Source: JAAZPG01 sp012797375
Lineage (GTDB): Bacteria > Acidobacteriota > Aminicenantia > Aminicenantales > UBA4085
Reading direction: 5' to 3'
Length of the DNA stretch: 36,104 nucleotides
NCBI GenBank assembly: GCA_937868205.1
Contig: CALMMC010000136.1
Location: 1 to 36,104, forward strand
Shown here: positions 23,245 to 30,978 of the stretch, piece after piece
Layout of the letters: each line of letters starts with the position of its first letter
Numbering within the stretch: the first letter of the stretch is position 1
Position numbers and translations under genes: made by a program
Notes under the pieces: generated by a model
The model's database searches: none
Told to the model about the DNA's origin: nothing
What the model saw: the letters and a program-made list of their open reading frames with translations, nothing else

Positions 23245-24822
23245 TCAACCCTTGAGGATCTTTTCGACCTCGTCCTTGTCGGTGTCGAGGACATAAGGGA
23301 TGCCGCTGATGTCGGAGGCTTCCTTGGTCAGGGCCGCGATGTCGTCCCGGGTGATGTAGGACAGCCCGAACTTGCGGTTGCCGGCCATCAGCTGCCGCAG
23401 GCCCTGGCTTAGCCGGGCGAAGTAGCTGTAGACCCCCATGGCCCCGGGCGGCAGGTCGGCGTAGCGCTTGCCGAAACGCCGTTTCAGCTCCGGCGCGGTG
23501 ACGAAGATTTCGTCCACGGAGCTCCCGAACCGCTCGACGTAGACCGGGATCTGGCCCTCGTCGACGCGCTTGCCGATGGTCTTGCCGACCATGGCCGCGG
23601 CCACGACGCTCCGGGCCATGCCCACCGCCTTGACATAGGGGGCCCCCAGGGCCAGGGCCTTGAAGATCTGGTCTTCGAAGGTGACCCCGCCGGCGAAGCA
23701 GATGTCCGGGACGTACTCGCCCTTCTTGTCCAGCTTCTTAGCGAATTGGTGGGTCAGGCTCCAGAGCTCGACCGAGGGGACGCCCCACTCGTTCATCATC
23801 CGCCAGGGGCTCATGCCCGTTCCGCCGCCGGCCCCGTCGACGGTCAGCAGGTCGAGCTTGGCCTTGGAGGCGTACTTGACCGCCCGGGCCAGGTCGGCCG
23901 GCCGGTAGGCGCCGGTCTTGAGGAAGACGCGCTTGGCTCCCGCCCGGCGCAAGTCCTCGACCCGCTTCATGAACGTCTCCTCCTCGACCATGCCCATGCG
24001 GGAGTGTCGCTCGAATTCCCTGAAGCTGCCCTTTTCGAAGGAGGCGATGATGTCGGGGTCCTCGGGGTCGGGCAGGACGATGTATCCGCGTCGCTTGAGC
24101 TCCTGGGCCTTTTTCAAGTTCTTGATCTTGACCTCGCCGCCGATGTCCTTGGCCCCCTGGCCCCACTTAAGCTCGACCGTTTCCACGCCGAGTTTCTCGA
24201 TGGCGTATTCCTGGACGCCGAGCCGTCCATCCTCGATGTTGGCCTGGACGACGACTTCGCCGTAGCCGTCCGACCAGTCCTGGAAGCTCCGGACCCGCAT
24301 CTCCATGTCCGGCGAGCGGACGACCCGGCCGTTCTTGATCTCCGACTCCTCGTCCATCCCGCAGACGTTCTCGCCCACGGTCAAGACGGCCCCGCTGATG
24401 GCCGCCCCGATGGCGATCCCGGCCCAGTTGTTCTTAGCCACGTTGGTCGAGCCCATGCCCGGGACGATGAAGGGCAGCTTGAGCTTGATGTCCTTGGCCC
24501 GGCCGATGGCCGTTTCGGTCGAGACCTTCTCGAACGTCGCCTTGTCCGAATCGGCCTCGCAGCCGTAAGCCCCGGCGGCCGTTCCCATGATCGAGAAGTG
24601 GGACAGGTCGAACGGGTATTCCTTCTCCGAGCCGGCGGTGATGATCCCGAACGGCTGGGGATAAAGGACCTCGGCCGCCCGGTAGGCGGATTTCCCGATT
24701 TCGCACATCCCGATGCAGCCGTCCACGCACGTGACGCACATCCCGCTGAAGGGGCTGATCGACCCTTCCGTCCGGTTCTTCGTCAGCGTCGCCGCGCTCC
24801 GATTGAGTCTGGTGAATGACAT
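23245..24822 (-). CDS. FMN-binding glutamate synthase-family protein
   Basis: A 525-residue protein with the glutamate synthase central/FMN barrel but no N-terminal glutaminase domain. CVTCVDGCIGMC (C29, C32, C36, C40) is an added N-terminal iron-sulfur motif. LPFIVPGMGSTNVAKNNW, KWGQGAKDIGGEVKI, LLTVDGAGGGTGMSPWRMM and FAGGVTFEDQIFKALALGA are the FMN and substrate loops of the GltB-type barrel. It is the last gene of the redox operon, with a perfect AAAGGAGGT ribosome site, 29 bases after the NuoG-like gene. Without a glutaminase domain it may use free ammonia, receive ammonia from another protein, or do different chemistry. Confidence 0.88.
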   Translation of the reverse strand: MSFTRLNRSAATLTKNRTEGSISPFSGMCVTCVDGCIGMCEIGKSAYRAAEVLYPQPFGIITAGSEKEYPFDLSHFSIMGTAAGAYGCEADSDKATFEKVSTETAIGRAKDIKLKLPFIVPGMGSTNVAKNNWAGIAIGAAISGAVLTVGENVCGMDEESEIKNGRVVRSPDMEMRVRSFQDWSDGYGEVVVQANIEDGRLGVQEYAIEKLGVETVELKWGQGAKDIGGEVKIKNLKKAQELKRRGYIVLPDPEDPDIIASFEKGSFREFERHSRMGMVEEETFMKRVEDLRRAGAKRVFLKTGAYRPADLARAVKYASKAKLDLLTVDGAGGGTGMSPWRMMNEWGVPSVELWSLTHQFAKKLDKKGEYVPDICFAGGVTFEDQIFKALALGAPYVKAVGMARSVVAAAMVGKTIGKRVDEGQIPVYVERFGSSVDEIFVTAPELKRRFGKRYADLPPGAMGVYSYFARLSQGLRQLMAGNRKFGLSYITRDDIAALTKEASDISGIPYVLDTDKDEVEKILKG

Positions 24823-24851
24823 GACCGGTGACCTCCTTTAGATGATCTCCG

Positions 24852-25535
24852 TCAACGCTTCTTTTCCTGGACGCAGGAGCCGCATCGTCCGACGTCGTAC
24901 ATCCAGCAATTCAGCTCGTCGTATTGTTCGAGGCAGGTGGGCTCGATCTGCAGGCAGGCGTTGCAGATGTCGGTGTCGGCGTTCGGGCCGCCGCACCGGG
25001 CGGAGCAGGCCGGACAGACGTAGAGGCAGCCGCCGCACAGCCGGCACTCCTCCGAGCGGATGTCGAACGGCGTCGAGATTTTGCGCTTGTAGCCCCGGTT
25101 CTGGAAACCGATGGCCCGGGCGTCCATCTGCTCGTCGCACATCCGGATGCAGAGGCCGCAGTAGACGCATTCCTCGTTGCGGGGCGGGAAGCGCTGCTGG
25201 GTGACGCCGAACTTGGAGGCCAGGTCCTGGATCTTCTTGGACATGGGCGCCGTCGAGAGCATGAGCTCGATCATCACCCTCCGGGCTTCGATCACCCGCC
25301 GGGTGTCGGTGCGGACGGCCAGGCCCTTTTCGACGGGGTAGGTGCAGGACGAGACGAGTCGGGATTTCGGCGGTTCTCCGATTTCAACCAGGCAAAGGCG
25401 GCAGCCGCCCCACGGCGTGAGACCCTCCATCCAGCAGAGGGTCGGGATCTCCAGGCCGTAGAAGCGGGCCGCCTCCAGGACGGTCCAGTGCTCCTCCGCC
25501 TGAACTTCCAAGCCGTTCATGAGGATTGGGATCAT
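24852..25535 (-). CDS. NuoG/HoxU-like iron-sulfur subunit with cysteine-rich tail
   Basis: A 227-residue electron-transfer subunit. A [2Fe-2S] ferredoxin domain uses C34, C45, C48 and C64 (LCWMEGLTPWGGCRLC, then SSC). Two [4Fe-4S] motifs follow: C123/126/129/133 (CVYCGLCIRMC) and C164/167/170/174 (CRLCGGCLYVC). This matches HoxU or the N-terminus of NuoG, but the usual His-ligated cluster region is not evident. Eight more cysteines fall in the last ~50 residues (177, 181, 191, 194, 201, 210, 218, 221), enough for further metal sites. Its ATG overlaps the stop of the NuoF-GltD fusion (ATGA), so it is made together with it. Confidence 0.87.
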   Translation of the reverse strand: MIPILMNGLEVQAEEHWTVLEAARFYGLEIPTLCWMEGLTPWGGCRLCLVEIGEPPKSRLVSSCTYPVEKGLAVRTDTRRVIEARRVMIELMLSTAPMSKKIQDLASKFGVTQQRFPPRNEECVYCGLCIRMCDEQMDARAIGFQNRGYKRKISTPFDIRSEECRLCGGCLYVCPACSARCGGPNADTDICNACLQIEPTCLEQYDELNCWMYDVGRCGSCVQEKKR

Positions 25536-28500
25536 GGCTTCTCCTTCATCGCCTTAAGGGCGGCCTTGCCGTCCTCGGTCTCCAGGTCGCAGCGGAGGCA
25601 GCGGCGGGCTTCCCGGACGGCCGCCCGCTCGGTCAAGCCCAGCTCCACTTCCCGGAAATTATTCCTCCGGTCCGTGGTCGACAGCCGATTCATCGCCGGG
25701 CGGCGGGCTTTCTGAATCTCCTCGTCGGACAAGGCCGGAGGGGCGGCGTAGAGGGACGGCCGGGACAGCTTGTAATCAGGCTTGAGGGCCTTGCCCTCGA
25801 CGTACTTGGCGATCATCTCGGCCGCCCGCTTGCCCGCGGCCATGGCGTCGACGACCATGTTCGGGCCGGTCACGGCGTCGCCGCCGGCGAACACCCCGGC
25901 CCGGGTGGTCATGGCCGTTTCCGCGTCGATGACGATGTTTTCTCCGTGGCGGGTGATCTCGTCGCCTTCGCCGATGTACGACGTGTCGGGCCGTTCACTG
26001 ATGGCCAGGATCAGGGTGTCGAGCTTGTGAACGAAATTCGAGCCCTCAACCGGCACCGGCCGCGGCCGGCCGCTCGCGTCGGGCTCGCCCAGCTTCATCT
26101 TTTGGCATTCGATCCCGACCGCTTTCCCGAAGCTCATCAGGACCTTGACCGGGGTGACGAGAAAGCGGATGTCCACCCCTTCCTCGACGGCCGCCTCGAC
26201 GTCCTCGGCGATGGCCGGCATCTCGGCCTTGGTCCGGCGGTAGAAGATGGTTACTTTTTCGCAATCGGGATCGCGCAAGGCGACCCGGGCGGCGTCGACG
26301 GCCGAATTTCCGCCGCCGACGACGACCACCCGTTGGCCGATCGGGACCGTTTTCCCCATGTTCACCTGGCGGAGGTACTCCAAGGAATGAAGAACGCCTT
26401 CGGCGTCCTCCCCGGGGATGCCCATCCGGAGGGATTTCCCCGCCCCGGTCGCGCAGTAAACGGCCTTGTAGCCGGACTTAAAGAGCCCGTCGATGGTGAT
26501 GTCCCGGCCGAGGGTCTTGTTCAGGCGGATCTCGACGCCGGCGTTCTTGATGTCGGCGATTTCCCTCTGGACGAGCGGCCCGGGGAGGCGATGGTCGGGG
26601 ATTCCGACGGCCATCATGCCGCCGGCGACGGACAAGGCCTCGAAAATCGTCGGCCGGAATCCCTTCAGGGCCAGGTAATAACCGGCCGTGAGGCCGGCCG
26701 GCCCCGAGCCGATGATGGCGATCTTCTCCCGGTTCTGTTCGATCTTCGGCGGGACGTAACGGATTCCGTTTTTTCCCGCCCAGTCGGCGACGAAGCGCTT
26801 GAGGCCGCGGATTGAGATCGGCTCGCCGGACTCGCCGGCCCGGCAGGCGAGCTCGCAGGGGTGGTGGCAGACGCGGGCGCAGACCGAGGGAAGGGGATTG
26901 TCCTTCATGATCACCCGTAAAGCTTCTTCGTACCGGCCGGAAGCGATGAGGGCGATGTACGTCGAGGCTTCTTGGCCGATGGGACAGACGTACTGGCAGG
27001 GGGAGGAGACGATTTCCTTGCAGACCTGGGCCGGACATTTCTTCCGCCGGATGTGCTGGCGGTATTCGTCCTTGAAGTAACGGAGGGTGGACAGGACCGG
27101 ATTGGCGGCCGTCTGGCCCAGCCCGCACATCGAAGCGTCCCGGCAGGCCGCGGCCAGGTCCTCCAGGGTGCCGATATCCTCCTCCCGGCCTTGGCCTTCG
27201 GCGATCCGGGACACGATTTCCCACATCCTCTGCGTTCCCTCGCGGCAGGAGACGCATTTGCCGCAGGACTCGTCGCGGAGGAAGTTGAGAAAATACCGGG
27301 CCAGGTCGACCATGCACGTCTTCTCGTCCATGACGATCATGCCGCCCGAGCCCATGATCGACCCGGCCGCGGCCAGGCCCTCGTAATCGATCGGCAGGTC
27401 GAGCTTGCCGGCCGGGAGGCAGCCGCCCGAAGGGCCGCCCGTCTGGACGGCCTTGAACCGCCGGCCCCCGGGGATGCCGCCCCCGATGTCGTAGATGATT
27501 TCCTTGAGGGCGAGGCCCATCGGGACTTCGACCAGGCCGGTGTTGTTGATCTTTCCGACGAGGGAGAAGATCTTCGTGCCCTTGCTGCCCGGCGTCCCGA
27601 CCTTGGCGAAGGCCGCCCCGCCGCCGGAGATGATGATCGGCACGTTGCCCCAAGTCTCGACATTGTTGATGACCGTGGGCTTGCCGTTGAGCCCCCGGAC
27701 CGAGGGATACGGCGGGCGCTGGCGGGGCTCGCCCGTCCGGCCTTCGATCGAGGCGATCATGGCCGTTTCCTCGCCGCAGACGAAAGCGCCCGCCCCCTTG
27801 ACGATCCGGAAATCAAAGGAGAAGCCGGCGCCCAGGATGTCCGGGCCGAGGAGGCGGCGCTTGCGGAGGGCCTCGATGGCGATGGTCACATGCTTGACGG
27901 CCAAGGGATACTCGTCCCGGACGTAGATGACGCCCTCCGTCGCCCCGATGGCGAACGCCCCGATCATGATGCCTTCGAGGACCCGGTGCGGATTGCCCTC
28001 CAAGAGGCTGCGGTCCATGTAAGCCCCGGGATCGCCCTCGTCGGCGTTGCAGATGACGTATTTGACGGAGCCGGGCTGTTTGCGGGTCAGGTCCCACTTC
28101 AGGGCGGTGGGGAAGCCGGCCCCGCCGCGGCCCCTCAGGCCGGAGGCCTTGATCTCGGCGATGATGTCTTCCGGACCGAGCTTCCTCAGGACCTTGGCCA
28201 GGGCGGAGTAACCGCCGATGGAGAAGTAATCGTCGATCGAGGTGGGATCGATCCGGGCGTTGTCGCCCAGGACCAGCCGCTTTTGCTTGGCGTAAAAGGG
28301 GATGTCTCTTTCCCGTTTCGCCGGCTTCCCGGTGGCGGGATGATGGAAGAACAGCTCCGGGACCGGTTTTTTCTTCCGGATGGTTTCGGAGACGACGAGG
28401 GCCGCGTCCTTCGGATCGACCTTCTGGTAGAACAGGTCGTGGGGTTGGACGATGATGTTCGGCTCGGCCTCGCAGTACCCGTGGCAGCCGGTGACCCGGA

Positions 28501-28696
28501 GGCGGACTTTCTTGTCGAGCTTGGCCTTCCGGAGGGAAGTCCGGAGAGCGTCGACGACCTTGAGGGCTCCCCGGGCCCGGCCGCAGGTGCCGGCCGAAAC
28601 GGTCAGGATAGGCCTCCGGTCTTTTTTCCGAAGCCGCTCGTGGGCGGCGATCGTCTGTTCCAAGACAGCGAGCGTTTTGATCGGGACGACTCTCAT
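25532..28696 (-). CDS. NuoF-GltD fusion: NADH-binding flavo/iron-sulfur subunit joined to an NAD(P)H-glutamate synthase small-subunit-like module
   Basis: A 1054-residue fusion. Residues 1 to about 125 form a thioredoxin-like ferredoxin (GTCGRARGA; TGCHGYCEAEPNI, with C38, C71, C75). A NuoF/HydB core follows: GLRGRGGAGFPTALKWDL and NADEGDPGAYMDR bind NADH and FMN, and ESCGKCVSCREGTQRMW begins the [4Fe-4S] site. From about 620, PCQYVCPIGQEASTYI and CHHPCELACRAGESG are GltD/NfnB-type cluster motifs, then IIGSGPAGLTAGYYLALKG (FAD) and VVVVGGGNSAVDAARVAL (NAD(P)). Start 28696 follows NuoE by five bases; longer reading overlaps nuoE. This architecture recalls bifurcating Hyd/Nfn/Stn-type complexes; the reaction here is inferred. 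Confidence 0.9.
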   Translation of the reverse strand: MRVVPIKTLAVLEQTIAAHERLRKKDRRPILTVSAGTCGRARGALKVVDALRTSLRKAKLDKKVRLRVTGCHGYCEAEPNIIVQPHDLFYQKVDPKDAALVVSETIRKKKPVPELFFHHPATGKPAKRERDIPFYAKQKRLVLGDNARIDPTSIDDYFSIGGYSALAKVLRKLGPEDIIAEIKASGLRGRGGAGFPTALKWDLTRKQPGSVKYVICNADEGDPGAYMDRSLLEGNPHRVLEGIMIGAFAIGATEGVIYVRDEYPLAVKHVTIAIEALRKRRLLGPDILGAGFSFDFRIVKGAGAFVCGEETAMIASIEGRTGEPRQRPPYPSVRGLNGKPTVINNVETWGNVPIIISGGGAAFAKVGTPGSKGTKIFSLVGKINNTGLVEVPMGLALKEIIYDIGGGIPGGRRFKAVQTGGPSGGCLPAGKLDLPIDYEGLAAAGSIMGSGGMIVMDEKTCMVDLARYFLNFLRDESCGKCVSCREGTQRMWEIVSRIAEGQGREEDIGTLEDLAAACRDASMCGLGQTAANPVLSTLRYFKDEYRQHIRRKKCPAQVCKEIVSSPCQYVCPIGQEASTYIALIASGRYEEALRVIMKDNPLPSVCARVCHHPCELACRAGESGEPISIRGLKRFVADWAGKNGIRYVPPKIEQNREKIAIIGSGPAGLTAGYYLALKGFRPTIFEALSVAGGMMAVGIPDHRLPGPLVQREIADIKNAGVEIRLNKTLGRDITIDGLFKSGYKAVYCATGAGKSLRMGIPGEDAEGVLHSLEYLRQVNMGKTVPIGQRVVVVGGGNSAVDAARVALRDPDCEKVTIFYRRTKAEMPAIAEDVEAAVEEGVDIRFLVTPVKVLMSFGKAVGIECQKMKLGEPDASGRPRPVPVEGSNFVHKLDTLILAISERPDTSYIGEGDEITRHGENIVIDAETAMTTRAGVFAGGDAVTGPNMVVDAMAAGKRAAEMIAKYVEGKALKPDYKLSRPSLYAAPPALSDEEIQKARRPAMNRLSTTDRRNNFREVELGLTERAAVREARRCLRCDLETEDGKAALKAMKEKP

Positions 28697-28701
28697 GAGG
28701 C

Positions 28702-29166
28702 TCACTTCTTCCCGTACTGCTTGATGATGGCCGCGACCTTGCGGGTCGACGTCTGGGCATGGAAGTCGCCGTCGACGACCACGACCGGTCCGATCGCGCA
28801 GCAGCCGAGGCAGGCCACGGTTTCGAGGGTGAACTTGCGGTCGGGCGTTGTTTCGCCCGGACCGACGCCGAGCTGCCGCTCGAATTCCTCCAGGATCTTG
28901 GGCCCGCCCCGGACGTGGCAGGCCGTTCCCGAGCACACCGTCACGACGTGGCGGCCGCGCGGCTTCAGGCTGAAAGCCCGGAAAAACGTGGCCACCCCGA
29001 CGACGTCGATGAGCGGGAGACCGACGGAGCGGGCCACCTGCCGGAGGGCCTCCTGGGGCAGGAAGCTGTACTCCGCCTGGACGTCCTGGAGGATCGCGAT
29101 CAGGGCCTTTTTCTGGTTCTGGTGCTTCCGGATAAAGGCGTTCACGCGGTCAATTTGGACATCCAC
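28702..29166 (-). CDS. NuoE-like [2Fe-2S] thioredoxin-fold subunit
   Basis: A 154-residue subunit of NADH-oxidising complexes. The four cluster ligands are C78 and C83 (CSGTACHVRG) and C119 and C123 (CLGCCAIGP), in the standard spacing for NuoE/HoxE/HydC. The N-terminal helical part (VQAEYSFLPQEALRQVARSV, then PLIDVVGVATFFRAF) is also typical. The start codon is GTG at 29166, with AAGGAGGT seven bases before it. It is the first gene of the four-gene operon. Confidence 0.93.
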   Translation of the reverse strand: MDVQIDRVNAFIRKHQNQKKALIAILQDVQAEYSFLPQEALRQVARSVGLPLIDVVGVATFFRAFSLKPRGRHVVTVCSGTACHVRGGPKILEEFERQLGVGPGETTPDRKFTLETVACLGCCAIGPVVVVDGDFHAQTSTRKVAAIIKQYGKK

Positions 29167-29192
29167 GCGTCAAACCTCCTTCGGAGTTTTTG

Positions 29193-29312
29193 CTAGTCAG
29201 GAATGAAAATTATGAAAGGGAGAGAAGGAGCGGAAAGATCAGGCGAGGGGATGGTCTTTCCCCGGTGAAGGGGCGGTTTTCTCGAGGCCGGGAGCCGAAT
29301 TGTCAAAGACAT
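29193..29312 (-). CDS. Possible 39-codon leader ORF of the redox operon
   Basis: In the ~170-base leader between the operon promoter and nuoE, an ATG at 29312 with CGAGGAG just upstream opens 39 codons (starts MSLTIRLPASRKPP, ends LPFIIFIPD), ending 26 bases before the nuoE start. Ribosome-site spacing is very short, and the product resembles nothing known to me. It may be a regulatory uORF or chance. Confidence 0.25.
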   Translation of the reverse strand: MSLTIRLPASRKPPLHRGKTIPSPDLSAPSLPFIIFIPD

Positions 29313-29343
29313 GACTCCTCGAAAGCCGATAGAGAATGCGTCT

Positions 29344-29372
29344 CTCATATCACACGAAAAACCGGTTGTCAA
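29344..29372 (-). promoter_or_regulatory. Promoter of the redox operon
   Basis: Minus strand TTGACA (29372-29367), a 17-base spacer and TATGAG (29349-29344). Start near 29337. Divergent from the BlaI-family promoter; the two -35 boxes are 23 bases apart, separated by an A+T-rich TATTAT-GAAA-ATAATA inverted repeat (29378-29393). Confidence 0.65.
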
Positions 29373-29395
29373 GAGAATATTATGAAAATAATAGA

Positions 29396-29425
29396 TTGAA
29401 ATAAAAACGACAAGTGTCGTACTAT
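29396..29425 (+). promoter_or_regulatory. BlaI-family gene promoter with palindromic operator
   Basis: TTGAAA (29396-29401), an 18-base spacer and TACTAT (29420-29425). A perfect 14-base palindrome ACGACAAGTGTCGT (29407-29420) fills most of the spacer. Its TACA/GACA-NN-TGTC-like core is the form bound by BlaI/MecI/CopY repressors, so autorepression is likely. Confidence 0.65.
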
Positions 29426-29459
29426 GAGAAGAGGAAACAGCCGCGAAAAGGAGGATGTC

Positions 29460-29870
29460 ATGAGACACGAGATCCTGTCGGATGAAAGCCTGGAAATCAT
29501 GCGGGAAATATGGGCCCGGCCGGAAGCCTCGATCAACGACGTCTGGACCGCCCTCAACGCCGCCCGGCGGAAGAAGGTCCGCCGGACCACCGTCCAGGTC
29601 CAAATGACCCGCCTCGTGCGGTACGGCTGGCTCAGCCGGAGAAAATCCGGCCGGGAATACCTCTATGCCGCCCTGTACGGCAAGGACGAAACGGTCGGCG
29701 ACCTTCTCAGCGCGCTGGCCCGGCGCGTCTACGGCGGATCGTTCGTCGAGCTGGTCGGGTTGCTCCTGGAGCGGGGGATTTTCAGCCCCGCGGACCGGCG
29801 CAGAATCAATGTCATGTGGCGGAAAATAGGACGGGGAAAGGAAACCGGGCCGCGGCTTTTCCCTGCTTGA
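29460..29870 (+). CDS. BlaI/MecI/CopY-family transcriptional repressor
   Basis: A 136-residue winged-helix repressor. ESLEIMREIWARPEASINDVW is the first part of the family's DNA-binding domain, RRTTVQVQMTRLVRYGWLSR the recognition helix, and REYLYAALYGKDE the wing and linker. A helical C-terminal dimerisation domain follows. AAAAGGAGG ends five bases before the ATG at 29460. No BlaR1/MecR1-type sensor protease is nearby, so how the repressor is released is unknown. Its own promoter holds a matching palindrome, and it is divergent from the redox operon, which it may also control. Confidence 0.88.
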   Translation: MRHEILSDESLEIMREIWARPEASINDVWTALNAARRKKVRRTTVQVQMTRLVRYGWLSRRKSGREYLYAALYGKDETVGDLLSALARRVYGGSFVELVGLLLERGIFSPADRRRINVMWRKIGRGKETGPRLFPA

Positions 29871-29892
29871 AAAACGGCTTGGACTCCGGGAC

Positions 29893-30978
29893 TCAGAGGA
29901 GGCGCCAGGCGTGGAAATCCTCAAACAAGGTCCACGTCCGGTAGGCCGGATCCGGACTTCCGTCCGGGAAGACCGGGGCGAATCGCGCGGAAAGCGATGA
30001 AGGGACAGGGCGGGGGACGAACATCGTCCAGAAGGCGAGGCGTCCCCCGGACCGGGAAACGCGAAGGATTCCGCCGAGCGCCCTTGCGTACTCCCCGGCC
30101 GCCATGTATTCAAAGATGTTGGAGAGATTGAATTTCGAGAAATCGCCGGGATGGGTCGCGGCGAGGATTTCATCCAGGCCGGCCGTCCGAAGCTTCAACC
30201 GGTCCAATCCCTCCCGGATCGCCGGGAAATGAGCGGCTTGCAGCCATAGCGGAAGATTCTCCGGCCGGGGGTAGGCGCTCTCCTTGAAAAAATAAGCGAG
30301 GCCGGGATGATCCCGGACGAGACGTTGGCTGAGCTCCCGCTCCGCCCGGTCGTAGAAAAGCCGCCAGGTGTCGGCCGCGGTCACGTAGCGGTAGTGGGAC
30401 CGTTGACGACCCCACCGGCCGAACACGCGTTTTCCGAACACCAGGCGGAACAGCGTCCGCCACCGCCGATTGGTCCAGACGTCCCGGTAAAACGCCGCCT
30501 GCTCCCCGACCGTGGGGCAGTCGAGCAAGGCTCGCAGCGTCTTGCGGGAATGGATCAAGGGAACGACATAACGGATCGCCGCCCGGAAGAAACGCTCGTA
30601 CCGGCCGCAGTGAAACAGGCCGTCCCGGATCAGGTCCCGTCGGCGGTCCCAAAAAGCCCGGGCCGGCCCGCTCAAGCCCGGCCTCAGGACGTCGTATAAA
30701 CGGTCCTTGTCCGGTCCGGGCCGGGCGCCGAGAAAGCCCAGAAGCTCTTCGCGGTCGAGCCGCCGGGCGGCCAGGACCTTCAGCTCGACCAGGTGTATCT
30801 GGGCCGGATTCCGGTCGATCAAGGTCACCGAGCGCGGCCGATCGAGAAGGAAAGCCAGGCCGTTTTCTCCCCCGGAAGCGATGGACAGGACATCGTCGTC
30901 CGGTCCGACGGCAAGCGCCTCCCGGCTGAGACGGGGATCCTCCCAGCATTGGGCGTACCGGACCTCCAGGCGGCTCAT
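29893..30978 (-). CDS. DUF3419/BtaA-like aminocarboxypropyltransferase
   Basis: A 361-residue protein of the DUF3419 family. YAQCWEDPRLSREAL near the N-terminus is the family hallmark (YxQxWEDP), followed by DDVLSIASGGENGLAFLL and SVTLIDRNPAQIHLVELK, a Rossmann-like SAM site. DFSKFNLSNIFEYM is the second conserved block. BtaA uses SAM to add 3-amino-3-carboxypropyl to diacylglycerol, the first step of betaine lipid synthesis. The trimethylating partner BtaB is not in the window, so the end product is uncertain. Its ATG overlaps the stop of the preceding gene (ATGA), in a set with phosphatidylserine decarboxylase. Confidence 0.85.
   Translation of the reverse strand: MSRLEVRYAQCWEDPRLSREALAVGPDDDVLSIASGGENGLAFLLDRPRSVTLIDRNPAQIHLVELKVLAARRLDREELLGFLGARPGPDKDRLYDVLRPGLSGPARAFWDRRRDLIRDGLFHCGRYERFFRAAIRYVVPLIHSRKTLRALLDCPTVGEQAAFYRDVWTNRRWRTLFRLVFGKRVFGRWGRQRSHYRYVTAADTWRLFYDRAERELSQRLVRDHPGLAYFFKESAYPRPENLPLWLQAAHFPAIREGLDRLKLRTAGLDEILAATHPGDFSKFNLSNIFEYMAAGEYARALGGILRVSRSGGRLAFWTMFVPRPVPSSLSARFAPVFPDGSPDPAYRTWTLFEDFHAWRLL

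Noticed and set aside
28697..28936. N-terminal extension of the NuoF-GltD protein up to 28936
   Set aside because: It overlaps nuoE and reads as Arg/Pro/Gly-rich out-of-frame sequence; the family start is at 28696.
26972..29206. 744-codon plus-strand frame opposite the NuoF-GltD gene
   Set aside because: Antisense shadow; the minus strand holds unmistakable NuoE/NuoF/GltD motifs.
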